Assembly (NCBI GenBank): GCA_963965975.1
Contig: OZ014416.1
Span: forward strand, 5,704,001 to 5,768,000
DNA length: 64,000 nt
From: Xestospongia bergquistia
Taxonomy: Eukaryota; Porifera; Demospongiae; Haplosclerida; Petrosiidae
Direction: 5' to 3'
The notes under the pieces are model-generated. The model saw nothing but the letters and a program-made list of their open reading frames with translations. It made no database searches and was not told where the DNA came from. A program made the translations under genes and the position numbers. Shown piece after piece: positions 33,722-44,416 of the stretch (its first letter is position 1; each line of letters opens with the position of its first letter).

Positions 33722-34380
33722 CTTGAACGTTAAATAAAAGTAATTGTTAAGGTTACTTACTCTCACTTTTTAAAAAATGACTGCTTGTATGGCAAAATCC
33801 TTGCTACATCAGACCTGATATTTTGTAAAGAACTATAAGAAGAAACGTCTAGACATATACCACAGCCAGATCAACTCTTGGAAAAACTAAGTCACTTTAA
33901 TTTCCAAAGCCTTTTGTTAATGAGTGTCTGTTAATTATTACAATTACCTCAGGAGCAAGAGTCATTAAATATAGATGAGTGAAAAATGAAACTATTGGTT
34001 ATTTTACGAAACCATGCAGAGAGAGTATCAGGCCTATTATTATGGCAAACTTATGGACATTGAAATATGTCAGAAAGGAAGATTATGTAGTATTGGAAAG
34101 TAGTGTAGGTCGTAAGATTGCAGACCTCATGATTGGATCATTTGTAGTGGCATTGGAAGCTGCATGTGTGCAATAAAAAAGGATTGTCTTTTCTTTCACA
34201 GTCCCAACATGGAGTCACTAGTTGCCCATGGAATGTAATCTTGGACAACCATTACAGGAGTCATGTTTCAATGCATATGACTTTGCCTGTATGCATTGGC
34301 ATAGTCAGATCAGCCTGTATGGAATGGCATAGTCAGAACTTTTTGTATATTAACAGTATAGTAATAGCTTTTCTCATAAT
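33722..34380 (+). repeat. Dispersed gene-like repeat paired with 16.94-17.7 kb
   Basis: 33960-34350 contains the frame YVRKEDYVVLESSVGRKIAD, then LMIGSFVVALEAACVQ and a stop, corresponding to LECYTGHKITDLMIGSCVV in the other copy. Alignment continues through TTCTTTCACA and GCATAGTCAG strings. The upstream part 33722-33960 is non-coding. Unknown protein relic. Confidence 0.45.
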
Positions 34381-34383
34381 TAA

Positions 34384-34452
34384 ATAATACTACATTAAAA
34401 TCATATATTTATATATGTATATATGTATACACACATACACACACATATATAG

Positions 34453-34505
<53 letters not shown>

Positions 34506-34510
34506 AATTA
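34384..34510. repeat. AT/AC microsatellite
   Basis: TATATGTATACACACATACACACACATATATAGC followed by a long pure (AT)n run to about 34500. Likely length-variable. Confidence 0.9.
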
Positions 34511-34849
34511 CATAAATTATATATAACAATATGTGCTTTTTTAATACATGCAAGTTGATAATGAATTAGATATATCTGTTGAATTTTGTCAACCTAATTA
34601 TAACTTAGGTATACATAGATATGGTCATATGTCTTTGCAGTCTGCAAGTATTATAGCTTGTAAAGCTGTTTTTTATCCTGAAAGAAAGTTTGTGTGAGTT
34701 TTAATGTTAATAATATTGAAATTGTCCATGTGTCAACAAAATTGAGACCATCCTCAAATTTACACTAAATTGTCTACTTACCAGTAGTGTCTATTACTAA
34801 GTTTATACTGACTAAAAATAATTTTTACATTCTCTAAAATGCATTTATT

Positions 34850-36300
34850 ACAAATAAACTTTAGCAACCAGAACATAGCTAATCAAGAACAAAACTAGGC
34901 AATGAGATACAACAGCAATCTTTCCTTAAATACAACCACTTATCTGTTTTACCTTAAACTCCTGTCAAAGCTTAAGTTATCATTTACTGGTTGATACTTT
35001 ATCAGCAATCAATAGCAAGGTTCAGATATAATTCTAATTTTGCCAGCTTTTGATTATTAATATATTTAAATGTTGCCTTGAAATAGTGGACTCATTCTTG
35101 TTGATTAATATTGAAATAAACACTGTAGCACTTAATACTGTAATTTCATTTTAATAAAAACTGTGTCTAGACACCCAGAAGAAAATATTTCAATGTGTAA
35201 TTAATACAATCCCTAAATCTTGAAATCAAACTGTATTTAAAGTATGCATTTTTTTCTTTCAGACTCTAACATTAAATAAAATGTGAACTAGACAATAAAG
35301 GATATCATTATTATTGACGATATCTGACACTAAAATTTTAAATAACATAGTATTATAAGCAGTAGTTGGAGTATCATCAAATACATAATCATAATTATTT
35401 ATAACACAAGTTTGATAAAAATCACTTTAAAAATGAAAGGAAATGTAGGGATGGTAGTGGCAAAAGTTATTGAAACCAAGTATTAAAGACATTTTTTCTG
35501 TTCACATCTCAACATATAATTAACTACTACTATGCTTAAATGTATTGATTGTACGCTAACACATGTAGTATACTGTATTATGTACTAATCTACTTACAAT
35601 TCTATTCTGCTCTTTCTTTAAATGTTGAGTTGCCATTGGTAGGACAGGGTTAGTATTAATAACTTGATCTCTAACAGAACATCAGATATAAATGTATATA
35701 TATCAGTTGTACCATAATGTATTATATATATATCACCATAAAAGCATTGTATCATTACAACCAAGGCCTTGATTACTAGAGTTTCATTAATATGATGTAA
35801 GTCCTATGCTAAGTTACTACAAAACCAAACCAGTCTACCTCAATATGTATAAAGCCACTGAAGTGTATATGTTTAGTTTGTGGCCCAATATTTGAAAGGG
35901 GCCATGAGAAAGAGATTAATACTATTTCAACTGAACTAATCAGTATACTAGTTACTATCTTTGTAACTCCTGTCTTGAAACCAGAATTTGTTGAAAATAC
36001 GCTAAGTTATGTAAAGAGACGTACTTCCTCTCTAGGATCTCCACTCAGTTGTTTACAGGAAGTAACATGTCTTGTGTATGTAGTCAACAATTAAAAAAAT
36101 TGTAGTACTGCAAGCATTAATATGATATATGATTGACATTATCTACGTAAATACTACCAATTAACTTGCTCTTAGCTGGGAGAGCGTCATTTGCTTAATA
36201 TTAAAGGCATCAGTGATGATATGGGTGGGGCTAAAATCATCAACTGCAGGGTTTATCGTAAATGTACTCATTCATCGATTAGTCTCTGGTAAGAAAACTT
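34850..36300 (-). pseudogene. Orphan copy of gene B promoter, first exon and first intron
   Basis: Aligns in direct order with 59925-61890. Shared strings include GACAATAAAGGATATCATTA, CCAAACCAGTCTACCTCAAT and TGGGTGGGGCT. A coding-like first exon, 35636-35598 on minus, reads MATQHLKKEQNRI before GTAAGT, matching gene B exon 1 (MTAQLSERQKNKI) in length and phase. No ankyrin exons follow it. The sequence breaks into a microsatellite near 34500. It may still act as a promoter. Confidence 0.65.
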
Positions 36301-37157
36301 TTTAGCTCTACTTTTACTTTGGGATGAGTTCAACTCTGTAGTTGAAAACAGTTCCATCTTTTCAGACCAATGATTATTATGTGTTCCCATTCTCTAATCT
36401 CTATAAAGCTAGTGTGATACCTATACCAGACTTGACTAGTAATAGTAGTGTGTAAATTTTATTGTTTTGTGTCAATCTTTATTAGAAATTTGTGTTATTT
36501 CTCGAATAGTTATCTCAGCAATATAGCATCAAAGGATCCATCATCTACAAATCCCTTGTCATATTTCAGTGCTCCTAATTAATATCCAAAGTTGTCTTAT
36601 TCCTTTTAAGCAGTTAAGTGCAAAGAAAAAGAACAAGAAAAATAATATTTTATAAGCAACAAGAATTCAGTAAAAAATCCAAAGAAAAATCTTTTAAGTG
36701 TTAATTAGATAGCAATAAATGTAACAAATGGAACAGTGAGGACTATATCCAAAGAACATTATTAACATTGTTAATAGTCTTGCATTGTACAACAGATAAG
36801 GAGTTTGATACATAATGGACATCAGATTTCAAAGTAGATTACTAATGTAGTAAATGTACCTATGAAAGATGATCATGGATTAATTGATTCATTTTGTTGA
36901 CTAAAGCATCAAATTACAAGTTAGCAATGCTTTATGTTTCTATTAGGTAGCTATAATACACGTGTTGTGCTATGTAATTTTGTAAGTGAGTTCCTATACT
37001 TTAAAATACTGATATATTAATAATTAATTTGTTATATATGTACCTGTATAAAAAAGCAGCAGTAATAACATTCAAAACAAATGGTAGAACACTCTAGACT
37101 ACCTAAGTTTAAGTACATTTAAGTTGGAGTTGTACAATAATTAGTACCTCTTATTTT

Positions 37158-37465
37158 CATGTTTTTATTTCCATACCAATGTCCTTTAACTTCTGGTTCT
37201 GCTTCAGAAGGAAGTCACAGATATAGAAAGTATGAGTGGTGATGATTATGACAAAGCAAATATAGTAGTTAATAAACTACAATATCAGATTGAAGAAAAA
37301 GAAATTGAATTTTTAAAAGCTATCTGTGAGTTCCTTCTGAAGCAAATTAACCAGAAGTTAAAAGACGTTGGTATTAACTTGAATGGCATCACAAGTAACA
37401 ACAAAATATTCCAGAAATATTTTAGTTGGATCATAGAGCCTACACAATGTAACAATAAAAGCAAT
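37158..37465 (+). pseudogene. CARD-like domain fragment, copy 2, in head-to-head form
   Basis: 37232-37465 reads MSGDDYDKANIVVNKLQYQI, then EEKEIEFLKAICEFLLKQIN, then QKLKDVGINLNG and on to TAA. In-frame upstream codons reading DIESM support that it is an exon remnant rather than an ATG-started gene. On the minus strand 37215-37158 reads CDFLLKQNQKLKDIGMEIKT and stop, an inverted second copy of the domain's last helix whose end resembles gene A's. The pair therefore folds into a hairpin of about 55 bp per arm. Confidence 0.6.
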
Positions 37466-39130
37466 TAAGCAATTGTAACTATGACCCTCATAGAACAAAG
37501 TCAGAGCAATACCTTTCAGTGAATAGTATGTTCAGAATCTCTAGAGCTACAACTAAACGTGTATTTACTTTTTTCACATAGCTAGAGCTTACTCTTGTAG
37601 GTTTCACAGCTAAAAGGAAATTAAATTAAAACAATAAAGGCTGTGCAAACATTTCTGACAAAAGTATTGAAATGTGAAACGATCACTATCGTCAATGCTA
37701 AAGTAGATTATGACAATGACATTGAGTTAATGGACTCATGCAATTGTGCAAATATATTATCTAATAAACTGCATGCAATGTGCTAACTGTCGACGACTAC
37801 CTGCGTTGGTTAATATTTCATTTTATATACCACAATCTCTTACAAAGATTGTTGGCATTAAAGATTCATTTTCTTTAACAGTCTCTCATTAACATTTTTA
37901 CTAACAATCCATTATAATTATCATTTTAAAGAATTATCATTTTTTACTTTACAGTCACTCATAATCCCATTATTATAATTAAGATTTTAAAAAATTATCG
38001 TTATTTTACCTTTCTTTGTCAACAAGTAAAATTTCTTTGGAAGGATAGCCATTTCTTCTTCTCCTACACATGGGGTGGCTATTTTCTAAATGCAATAATT
38101 CTCTATGTGTCAATGACACAGTATTAACAAATGTGGTTAAAATTATTGTCTGTTGTTTTGTACAGTACCAGTAGTCATAGTACGTATAGTGTTAGAATTT
38201 CCTATTGTCTGAAACAATTGATTTCATTTTCTCAAGAAGTTATAGCACTTTTGAATCTTGTTAGTTATTGATGTAAATTCTCATAAAATTTTGTAGGTGT
38301 TTTTGTATGTCTACTTCTAGTTCTAAATCTAGCTTTACTGTCATAAACCTCTATATATTGGTTATATTTCCGTGAAAAAGGATTTTCTCTCTATGATTAT
38401 TTTATAACAAACCCCTAAAGCACAAGAACAATGAATTTTTACCTAATAAGAAGATTATTGTAATTGGACTGAAGAAATTCTTCCCTGAGGTTAAAACAAC
38501 AGCTGCTAATAATTCAAGAAGTCTTGATGAGTATATTGTCATTCTTCGAATATATAATAACTATAATTATTAGTGGCTGCCATTTACTAGTCTATGTGTT
38601 ATATCTAAAACACTATATACAGGTGCTTAAATTATAAACGTAAGAAGAAATGAAAACAAAAAAATTGTTTTCATACTTATTAATAATTTATCAGATATTG
38701 TCATGGCTCAAGAAAGCTCTCTAAAAACAAATATGTTATTTTTTGGACTGCCTTAGAAACATTGCCATTAAGCATGTGTTCACTCTAATGCATGCATGGT
38801 TGTTGCTGTAAAAAATTCTTTAAACATTTGAAAATGTATGTTTAAAATTTCACTAATGGAATCACAAGGATTAACAATCATTTTTCTCCATTTGGCTTCA
38901 TTCATGTTTTCCATTTTGATATAGTAAATTAATTTGTCATATAATTCATTTTCAGAATAATCTCATATACTAGACAGATGCTATAAGGACTGGCATTATA
39001 GGTATTCTATGATAGTCAATTTGCTTTGTTTTGTGCTAAGGACTGGTACCATATGTATTCTGCACATCGTCGTTTAATTTTGTGTGTATTATATATATTT
39101 TGTGCATTGTACTTTTTTTTGTATTATATA

Positions 39131-39300
39131 TATAGACTGGCACCATAAGTATTCTGTGTATTGTATTTTAGCTGTGTATTTTATGTATAAAGACTGGCAC
39201 CGTAAGTATTCTGTGCATTATACTTTTGATGTGTATTTTATGTATAAAGACTGGCACTATAAGTATTCTGTCCATTGTCCTTTTACAGTGTACTGTGTGT
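39131..39300. repeat. 57-bp repeat, about three units
   Basis: Units starting TATTCTGTG(T/C)ATT near 39148 and 39205, and a partial unit before, then TATTCTGTCCATTG near 39262. Same unit as the five-copy array at 21131-21416. Confidence 0.8.
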
Positions 39301-39310
39301 AAGGACTACC

Positions 39311-39632
39311 ACTTGTCTTTATTAGATAAGGTACAAAAGAAGCGTCACCTGATAATGTTACTCCAATTAAGTATAAATGGAATACTTTTGGTGAGCAACT
39401 TGAAGTACCTTATGGTGGGATATGGCAACCTATGATTACACCTATCACACTAACTCAGTCATCTACATTTACTATATTTGTACACCATACAATTATTTAC
39501 CTAGCTTCTTAACTCTAGTCTTTTCAGGATTATCTTGGACAGTGACTTAAGTCTTTATATAATGACAGATAAAAGTCCTTGATACAACAACCAATTAATG
39601 ATTAATATCAACAATAAACAGCAAAATGAAAT
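39311..39632. other. Non-coding stretch
   Basis: A short frame from 39226 to 39435 starts inside the 57-bp repeat and is most likely chance. Nothing else is supported. Confidence 0.4.
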
Positions 39633-39866
39633 GTGACATGATTTGCAAAAAGGGACACTTCTGTCGAAAAGTTTGTGACCTAATTTGTGAAAAAAACACT
39701 GTTAAAAACATCTCAAAAAACAGTTTTGCTTACATATAGAATAGCTATGCATATGTAGCAACTGTATGTATACAAAACAGTTTTTAAATGTTTAAACAGT
39801 TTTTTTTTCGCAAATCAGGTCAAAAATGTTTGATAGAAGTATAGTCCCTTTTTGCAAATCAGGTCA
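39633..39866. mobile_element. Foldback MITE with long terminal inverted repeats
   Basis: Left arm 39633-39712 and right arm 39790-39866 are inverted copies: GTGACATGATTTGCAAAAAG against CTTTTTGCAAATCAGGTCAC at the tips, continuing through GTGACCTAATTTGTGAAAAA and its counterpart. Within each arm the motif GACCTGATTTGC occurs twice. Unique centre of about 75 bp. No coding. Superfamily not assigned. Confidence 0.8.
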
Positions 39867-40692
39867 CAAATAGTGTTACATTACAGATCAGATTGGAATG
39901 CTTTAGAGAAAAAGATATCTATCTATAACATGCATATATCAATCTAGTCTAAGTTTGCTTGCTAACTAAGAGGTGGAGTCCAGTCATACAATGCTGAGTA
40001 ATGACTGAGCACTAGTAGTGACTAGAATTTAACTTACTACTATGAGCTTTATTCCAATATCAGTGCACCTCTTTAACTATGTTAACAAGTACATCAAAAT
40101 GAAATCATTTCAATTAAAAATACATAATGAAACTTCCACTAGCAGGCATATAATCTCAATTTACGAGTCGTGATAAAATTCAAGATGATAGCTAAGTTAC
40201 TTACTAGCCAAGTTGACTAGACACGCTTGCAAAATGGTCAAATTCTTTGTTCAATCTCTTTGGTCCAAATTCCTCTCTTGTGCTTTTTGAAACAGGCTGC
40301 ACTGCTCAGTCTTCTTTCAACAACTAGTATATTCAGAGTGCACTCTGTTGAAGTTGGCCTCACATTCCTGAGAGGAAACACTTGACATTCTCTTGTGGTT
40401 TTGCTGTTCCATAGGAGTTACCATATGAAAAGGTGGGGCTATCATATTTTTTGGATTTTTTTTATTTAAAAAGATTAAAAATATATTATGTAAATATTAA
40501 CATTTATTTAAATAAACCAGATGAAGGTGCCTAAGCAATGACAATAATAATATAAATTGTTGTGCATAGCATAAGAATGTATACTAATGCTAGATTGGTT
40601 TAAACAAAAATAAAAATTAAAGCAAAAATCGTCACAATACACGAAACAAAGACATTATAACCATACCTACTTGTATGTCAACAGAAACCTAA

Positions 40693-40913
40693 TACCGTAA
40701 ATGTCAAAATGTTCGTCGCTCAAACTTTCGCGCATTAAATTTTCCCGAAATCATAATTTCGCGTTTTGTGTCAATCGTGAACATTTGACTTCGCGAATAT
40801 TTAGATATTCGTTATCCAACGTGATGTTACTCTAATCATTCACGAGTCTAATATTCGCAATGTCACTTAATCGCGAAAATATAACTACCTCGAAAATTTT
40901 GACGTTCACGGTA
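40693..40913. mobile_element. TA-flanked MITE rich in CGCGAA motifs
   Basis: Inside flanking TA dinucleotides the ends are CCGTAAATGTCAAAATGTTC and, reversed, CCGTGAACGTCAAAATTTTC. The interior repeats TTCGCG/CGCGAA motifs five or more times and is unusually CpG-rich for this window. TA duplication and size suggest a Tc1/mariner-type non-autonomous element. Confidence 0.75.
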
Positions 40914-41084
40914 AATGAAATAAACATTTAATTAAATCTTTAAAATCTATTGCTGCAGAACTCATTACCTAGGTTGAAACATTAGAGATAATATATACTT
41001 AATGTATGCTGGAAAAAAGTTATCAATCAGAAACAGTCAAAGTGTGCTTAATTTTTATGATCAATAAATTAATATTAATACAAT

Positions 41085-41345
41085 CAACTACAGAGCAGCA
41101 AAAACATTTGTTTATAATTTTCCAATTATGCTAGGAGGAGACACCACACCTACTGTTGCAATGGTCTTAACTGTATCATGCATACAAAATATATGTGAAT
41201 ATGATTAATATGATCAACTATACACCTTAACAGGTCAGCAAAATAATTTCTGCTGGGCAGAGAAATCACACCTACTTCCACAATGGTCTTGACTACATTT
41301 GTATATATGTGCAAACGATTAATCTGATCAACTATACACCTTAAT
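41085..41345. repeat. Diverged tandem duplication of about 125 bp
   Basis: AAATC/GAGACACCACACCTACT..CAATGGTCTT..GATCAACTATACACCTTAA occurs at 41110-41230 and again at 41265-41343. Non-coding. Confidence 0.6.
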
Positions 41346-41832
41346 ACTTGCTTAAAAATTTCTAATACTTAACAGACAAAAATAATACTGCTGTTCTTGA
41401 ATTTAGAGTGAATTTTGAACGTTTGAATTTAAGTCACAGTGATTACATCCAACATAGAACACTTATGATAAAGACGTCAATGCCAGTGGCCAATCACTCT
41501 GGATGATAAAGTAGCAATACATGGGCTTGCATTAATCAAAAAAATCATTATAGTTGCTAGAGATCAAACACTATCTGAATGGAATAGAAAGTGATATAAA
41601 GCAGTAACCAATATATTTTCTGTCAGACTTTCCAAAAACAATAGTCTGGCCAGAATTTATAGCCTTACTAATTTATTAATGGAGAGGTTTAAAACAAATT
41701 GCAAGCGTGCAGTGAACGCATACATGTTAAGAGATATGTCATCCTCATAGTTAATTAGTTATGTAAAATTTTCATATTGTACATCATAAAATCATAAAGA
41801 GTAACTATTTCAGTTCTTCAATAAACTTCATT

Positions 41833-41951
41833 TTAAATTAATAAGAAGACTAAATCACCACTAAAAAGTGAGCATGAACATAGTATGGGATTCTGCATCA
41901 ATCTATAGAGTAAACTATTGATATTTGGACGTATACTCATATGTCTTCCCT
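41833..41951 (-). CDS. Gene B tentative last exon
   Basis: After acceptor CTAAAG, phase 1, reads EGRHMSIRPNINSLLYRLMQ and on to TAA at 41835-41833. It is the first phase-compatible open piece downstream of the array, but no AATAAA follows and no paralogue confirms it. Confidence 0.3.
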
Positions 41952-43134
41952 CTTTAGTAGAAAATAGCTATAAAAACAGTGAAATAGGTAAATTCTAGAT
42001 AATTTGATACAATGTAATCATTATCACAATGCTAACATGTCTTTACTTACCAGTAATAATATTATCCATCTCACTAATAGACTGGGGAGACACATTTTGT
42101 TTACCTATATATAATAATTATTAATTTAAAATAAATTTATATTCATTTACTGGTAGTAGATCTAGCTCTAGTCTTTTTAACAGAGGGACAAGATACACTT
42201 TGTTTGCCTTACAAAAAATAGAAAAATACACTGTAACTGAGTATCTATTTATTTACCACTAGCAGCTCTAAAGTCATTATTAGAAGGTTGAGATACACTT
42301 TGTTTACCTAAAAATAGTTACTTTACATTGTAAACAAATATTATATTCATTTACCAGTAATAAAGCTAGCTCCCGGATCACTAACAGAGAGACGAGATAC
42401 ACTTTGTTTACCTTAAAATAATTATAAATACATTGTAAATGTATTATTCATTTACCAGTAATTATAAAAGCTGTAGACTCACTAACAAACGGACAAGATA
42501 CACTTTGTTTACTCAAAATAATTATTTATGCATTGTATTGAAAGCAATATTTATTCATTTACCAGTAGTAGATCTGGCTCTAGTCTCTCAAACAGAGGGA
42601 TGAGATACACTTTGTTTACCTAATAACATTATAAATGAATCGTAAAAATGTACATTCTTTTACCAGTAGCAGCTGTATACTCACTAACAGATAAATTTTG
42701 TCTAACTAAAAATAACTATAGAATGCGTTGTAATCAAATACATATTAATTTACCAGTACCAACTCTAGACACACTAGCAAAGGGATGAGATACACTTTGT
42801 TTATCTAAAAATAATTACATATGCATTTTAAACAAATATTTCTTCATTTACTAGTAGAGCTTGCTCTGGAGTCACTAGCAGAGGGACAAGATACATTTTC
42901 TTTACCTAAAAGTAATTATAAATAAATTGTAAAACATTTATATTAATTTACCACTAATTGTAGTAGATCTGTTTCTAGTCTCTCTAGAGATGAGATACAC
43001 TTTGTTTACCTAATATAATTGTAAATACGTCATAATATATATACATACATATATATATATATATATATACTGAAGTATCTAAGTCTGTTGAAGAGTGCTC
43101 GATGTCGTTTAGACAGAGCGGGTTAGAACAGCTG

Positions 43135-43177
<43 letters not shown>

Positions 43178-44380
43178 AGTAGCAGTTCTACAGTCACTAA
43201 CAGAGAGATGGAATATATTTTGTTTACCTTAAAAAATAATTACAATGCATTGTAAACAAATATTTATTTATGTACTAGTAACATATCTGGCTCTAGTCTC
43301 TCTAACAGAGGGGCAAGATACACTTTGTCTATCTAATATATATTAATAAATACATCATAAAAAATATAAGTTCCTTTGCCAGTAGTAGATCCAGCTCTAG
43401 TCTCTCTAACAGAAAAATGAGATAGACTTTGCTTACCTAAAAATAATTGCAATGCATTGTAAACAAACATTTATTCATTAACCAGTAGTAGAGCTGGCTC
43501 CAGAGTCACTAACAGAGGAATGAGATACACTTTGTTTACCTAAAAATAAATGCCTGTACTAAATACTTGCTTGTACAAAGAGTATTAAGTGATTATGTAT
43601 TCATTATATTAATTGGAATTACTTTTTGATCTTTCTCTTACAAGCGTCTTGAGATGGTGTTTTCTTATTATGCACTCATGATTATGAAGATTATAAAGAC
43701 AGTGTTCCTTTTTGGTGGATTCATTAATGTCATTTGTATTACCAGATCTAGTGATTTACTCCAAGTTGTCTTACTTGCTCTTGACTTTCTTCTGTTACCT
43801 GACATTTTACTACAAACATCAATAGAGACATTAAATTTGGTTCTCCTTAACATTGCATTGTTATTGTTATAGAATTGATTATTATAAGTTGTATAATATA
43901 TATATATATATTGTACTTACTATTTGTATGAAGTGCATACTCCAATATAAAAAAAAAAACATTTAGGTTCTAATGTTTGGGGTTTATAGGGTGTAGAATA
44001 TATTAGATATTGTGTTAATTTGTCATTGCAGCATGTACTGTGCTGTGCAAGTGGATACTACCTATATCTGTTCCTTACAGAATTATTAGCTCCCATTTTA
44101 CATACAATCTAGTTACATAGACATACTGTTGATGTTAATAAAGAGTGTTATGTGTTCTATTGATATCAGAAGTTCATAGACTTAAACTTTTTGCTTGTTG
44201 CCATACTATGATCCTTCCTCCTTTGAAAAGACTATATGAACTGAAGTAACCAGGAAAGAGACAGTTAATGTATTCACCTGTAATAAACATAGTCATCAAC
44301 TTGGTAAAATGAGCATAAAGTATCTATGTGTTCCTTTTGATTTCTTTCATGTAGGATGTGTGATAATATAACATTCTTAC

Positions 44381-44416
<36 letters not shown>

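Larger units (their letters stand above)
36343..39310 (+). repeat. Segmental duplication, copy 2 (partner 18787-21460)
   Basis: Direct copy of the segment described at 18787, with single units where copy 1 has arrays. It contains a block (about 37690-38110) absent from copy 1. An AT-rich run of small indels separates the copies. Confidence 0.85.

Noticed and set aside
42051..43539. CRISPR-like look: regular repeats of about 57 bp at a 101-bp period
   Set aside because: Repeats are diverged, spacers are AT-rich intron-like and similar to each other, borders are splice sites and the setting is a eukaryotic gene.
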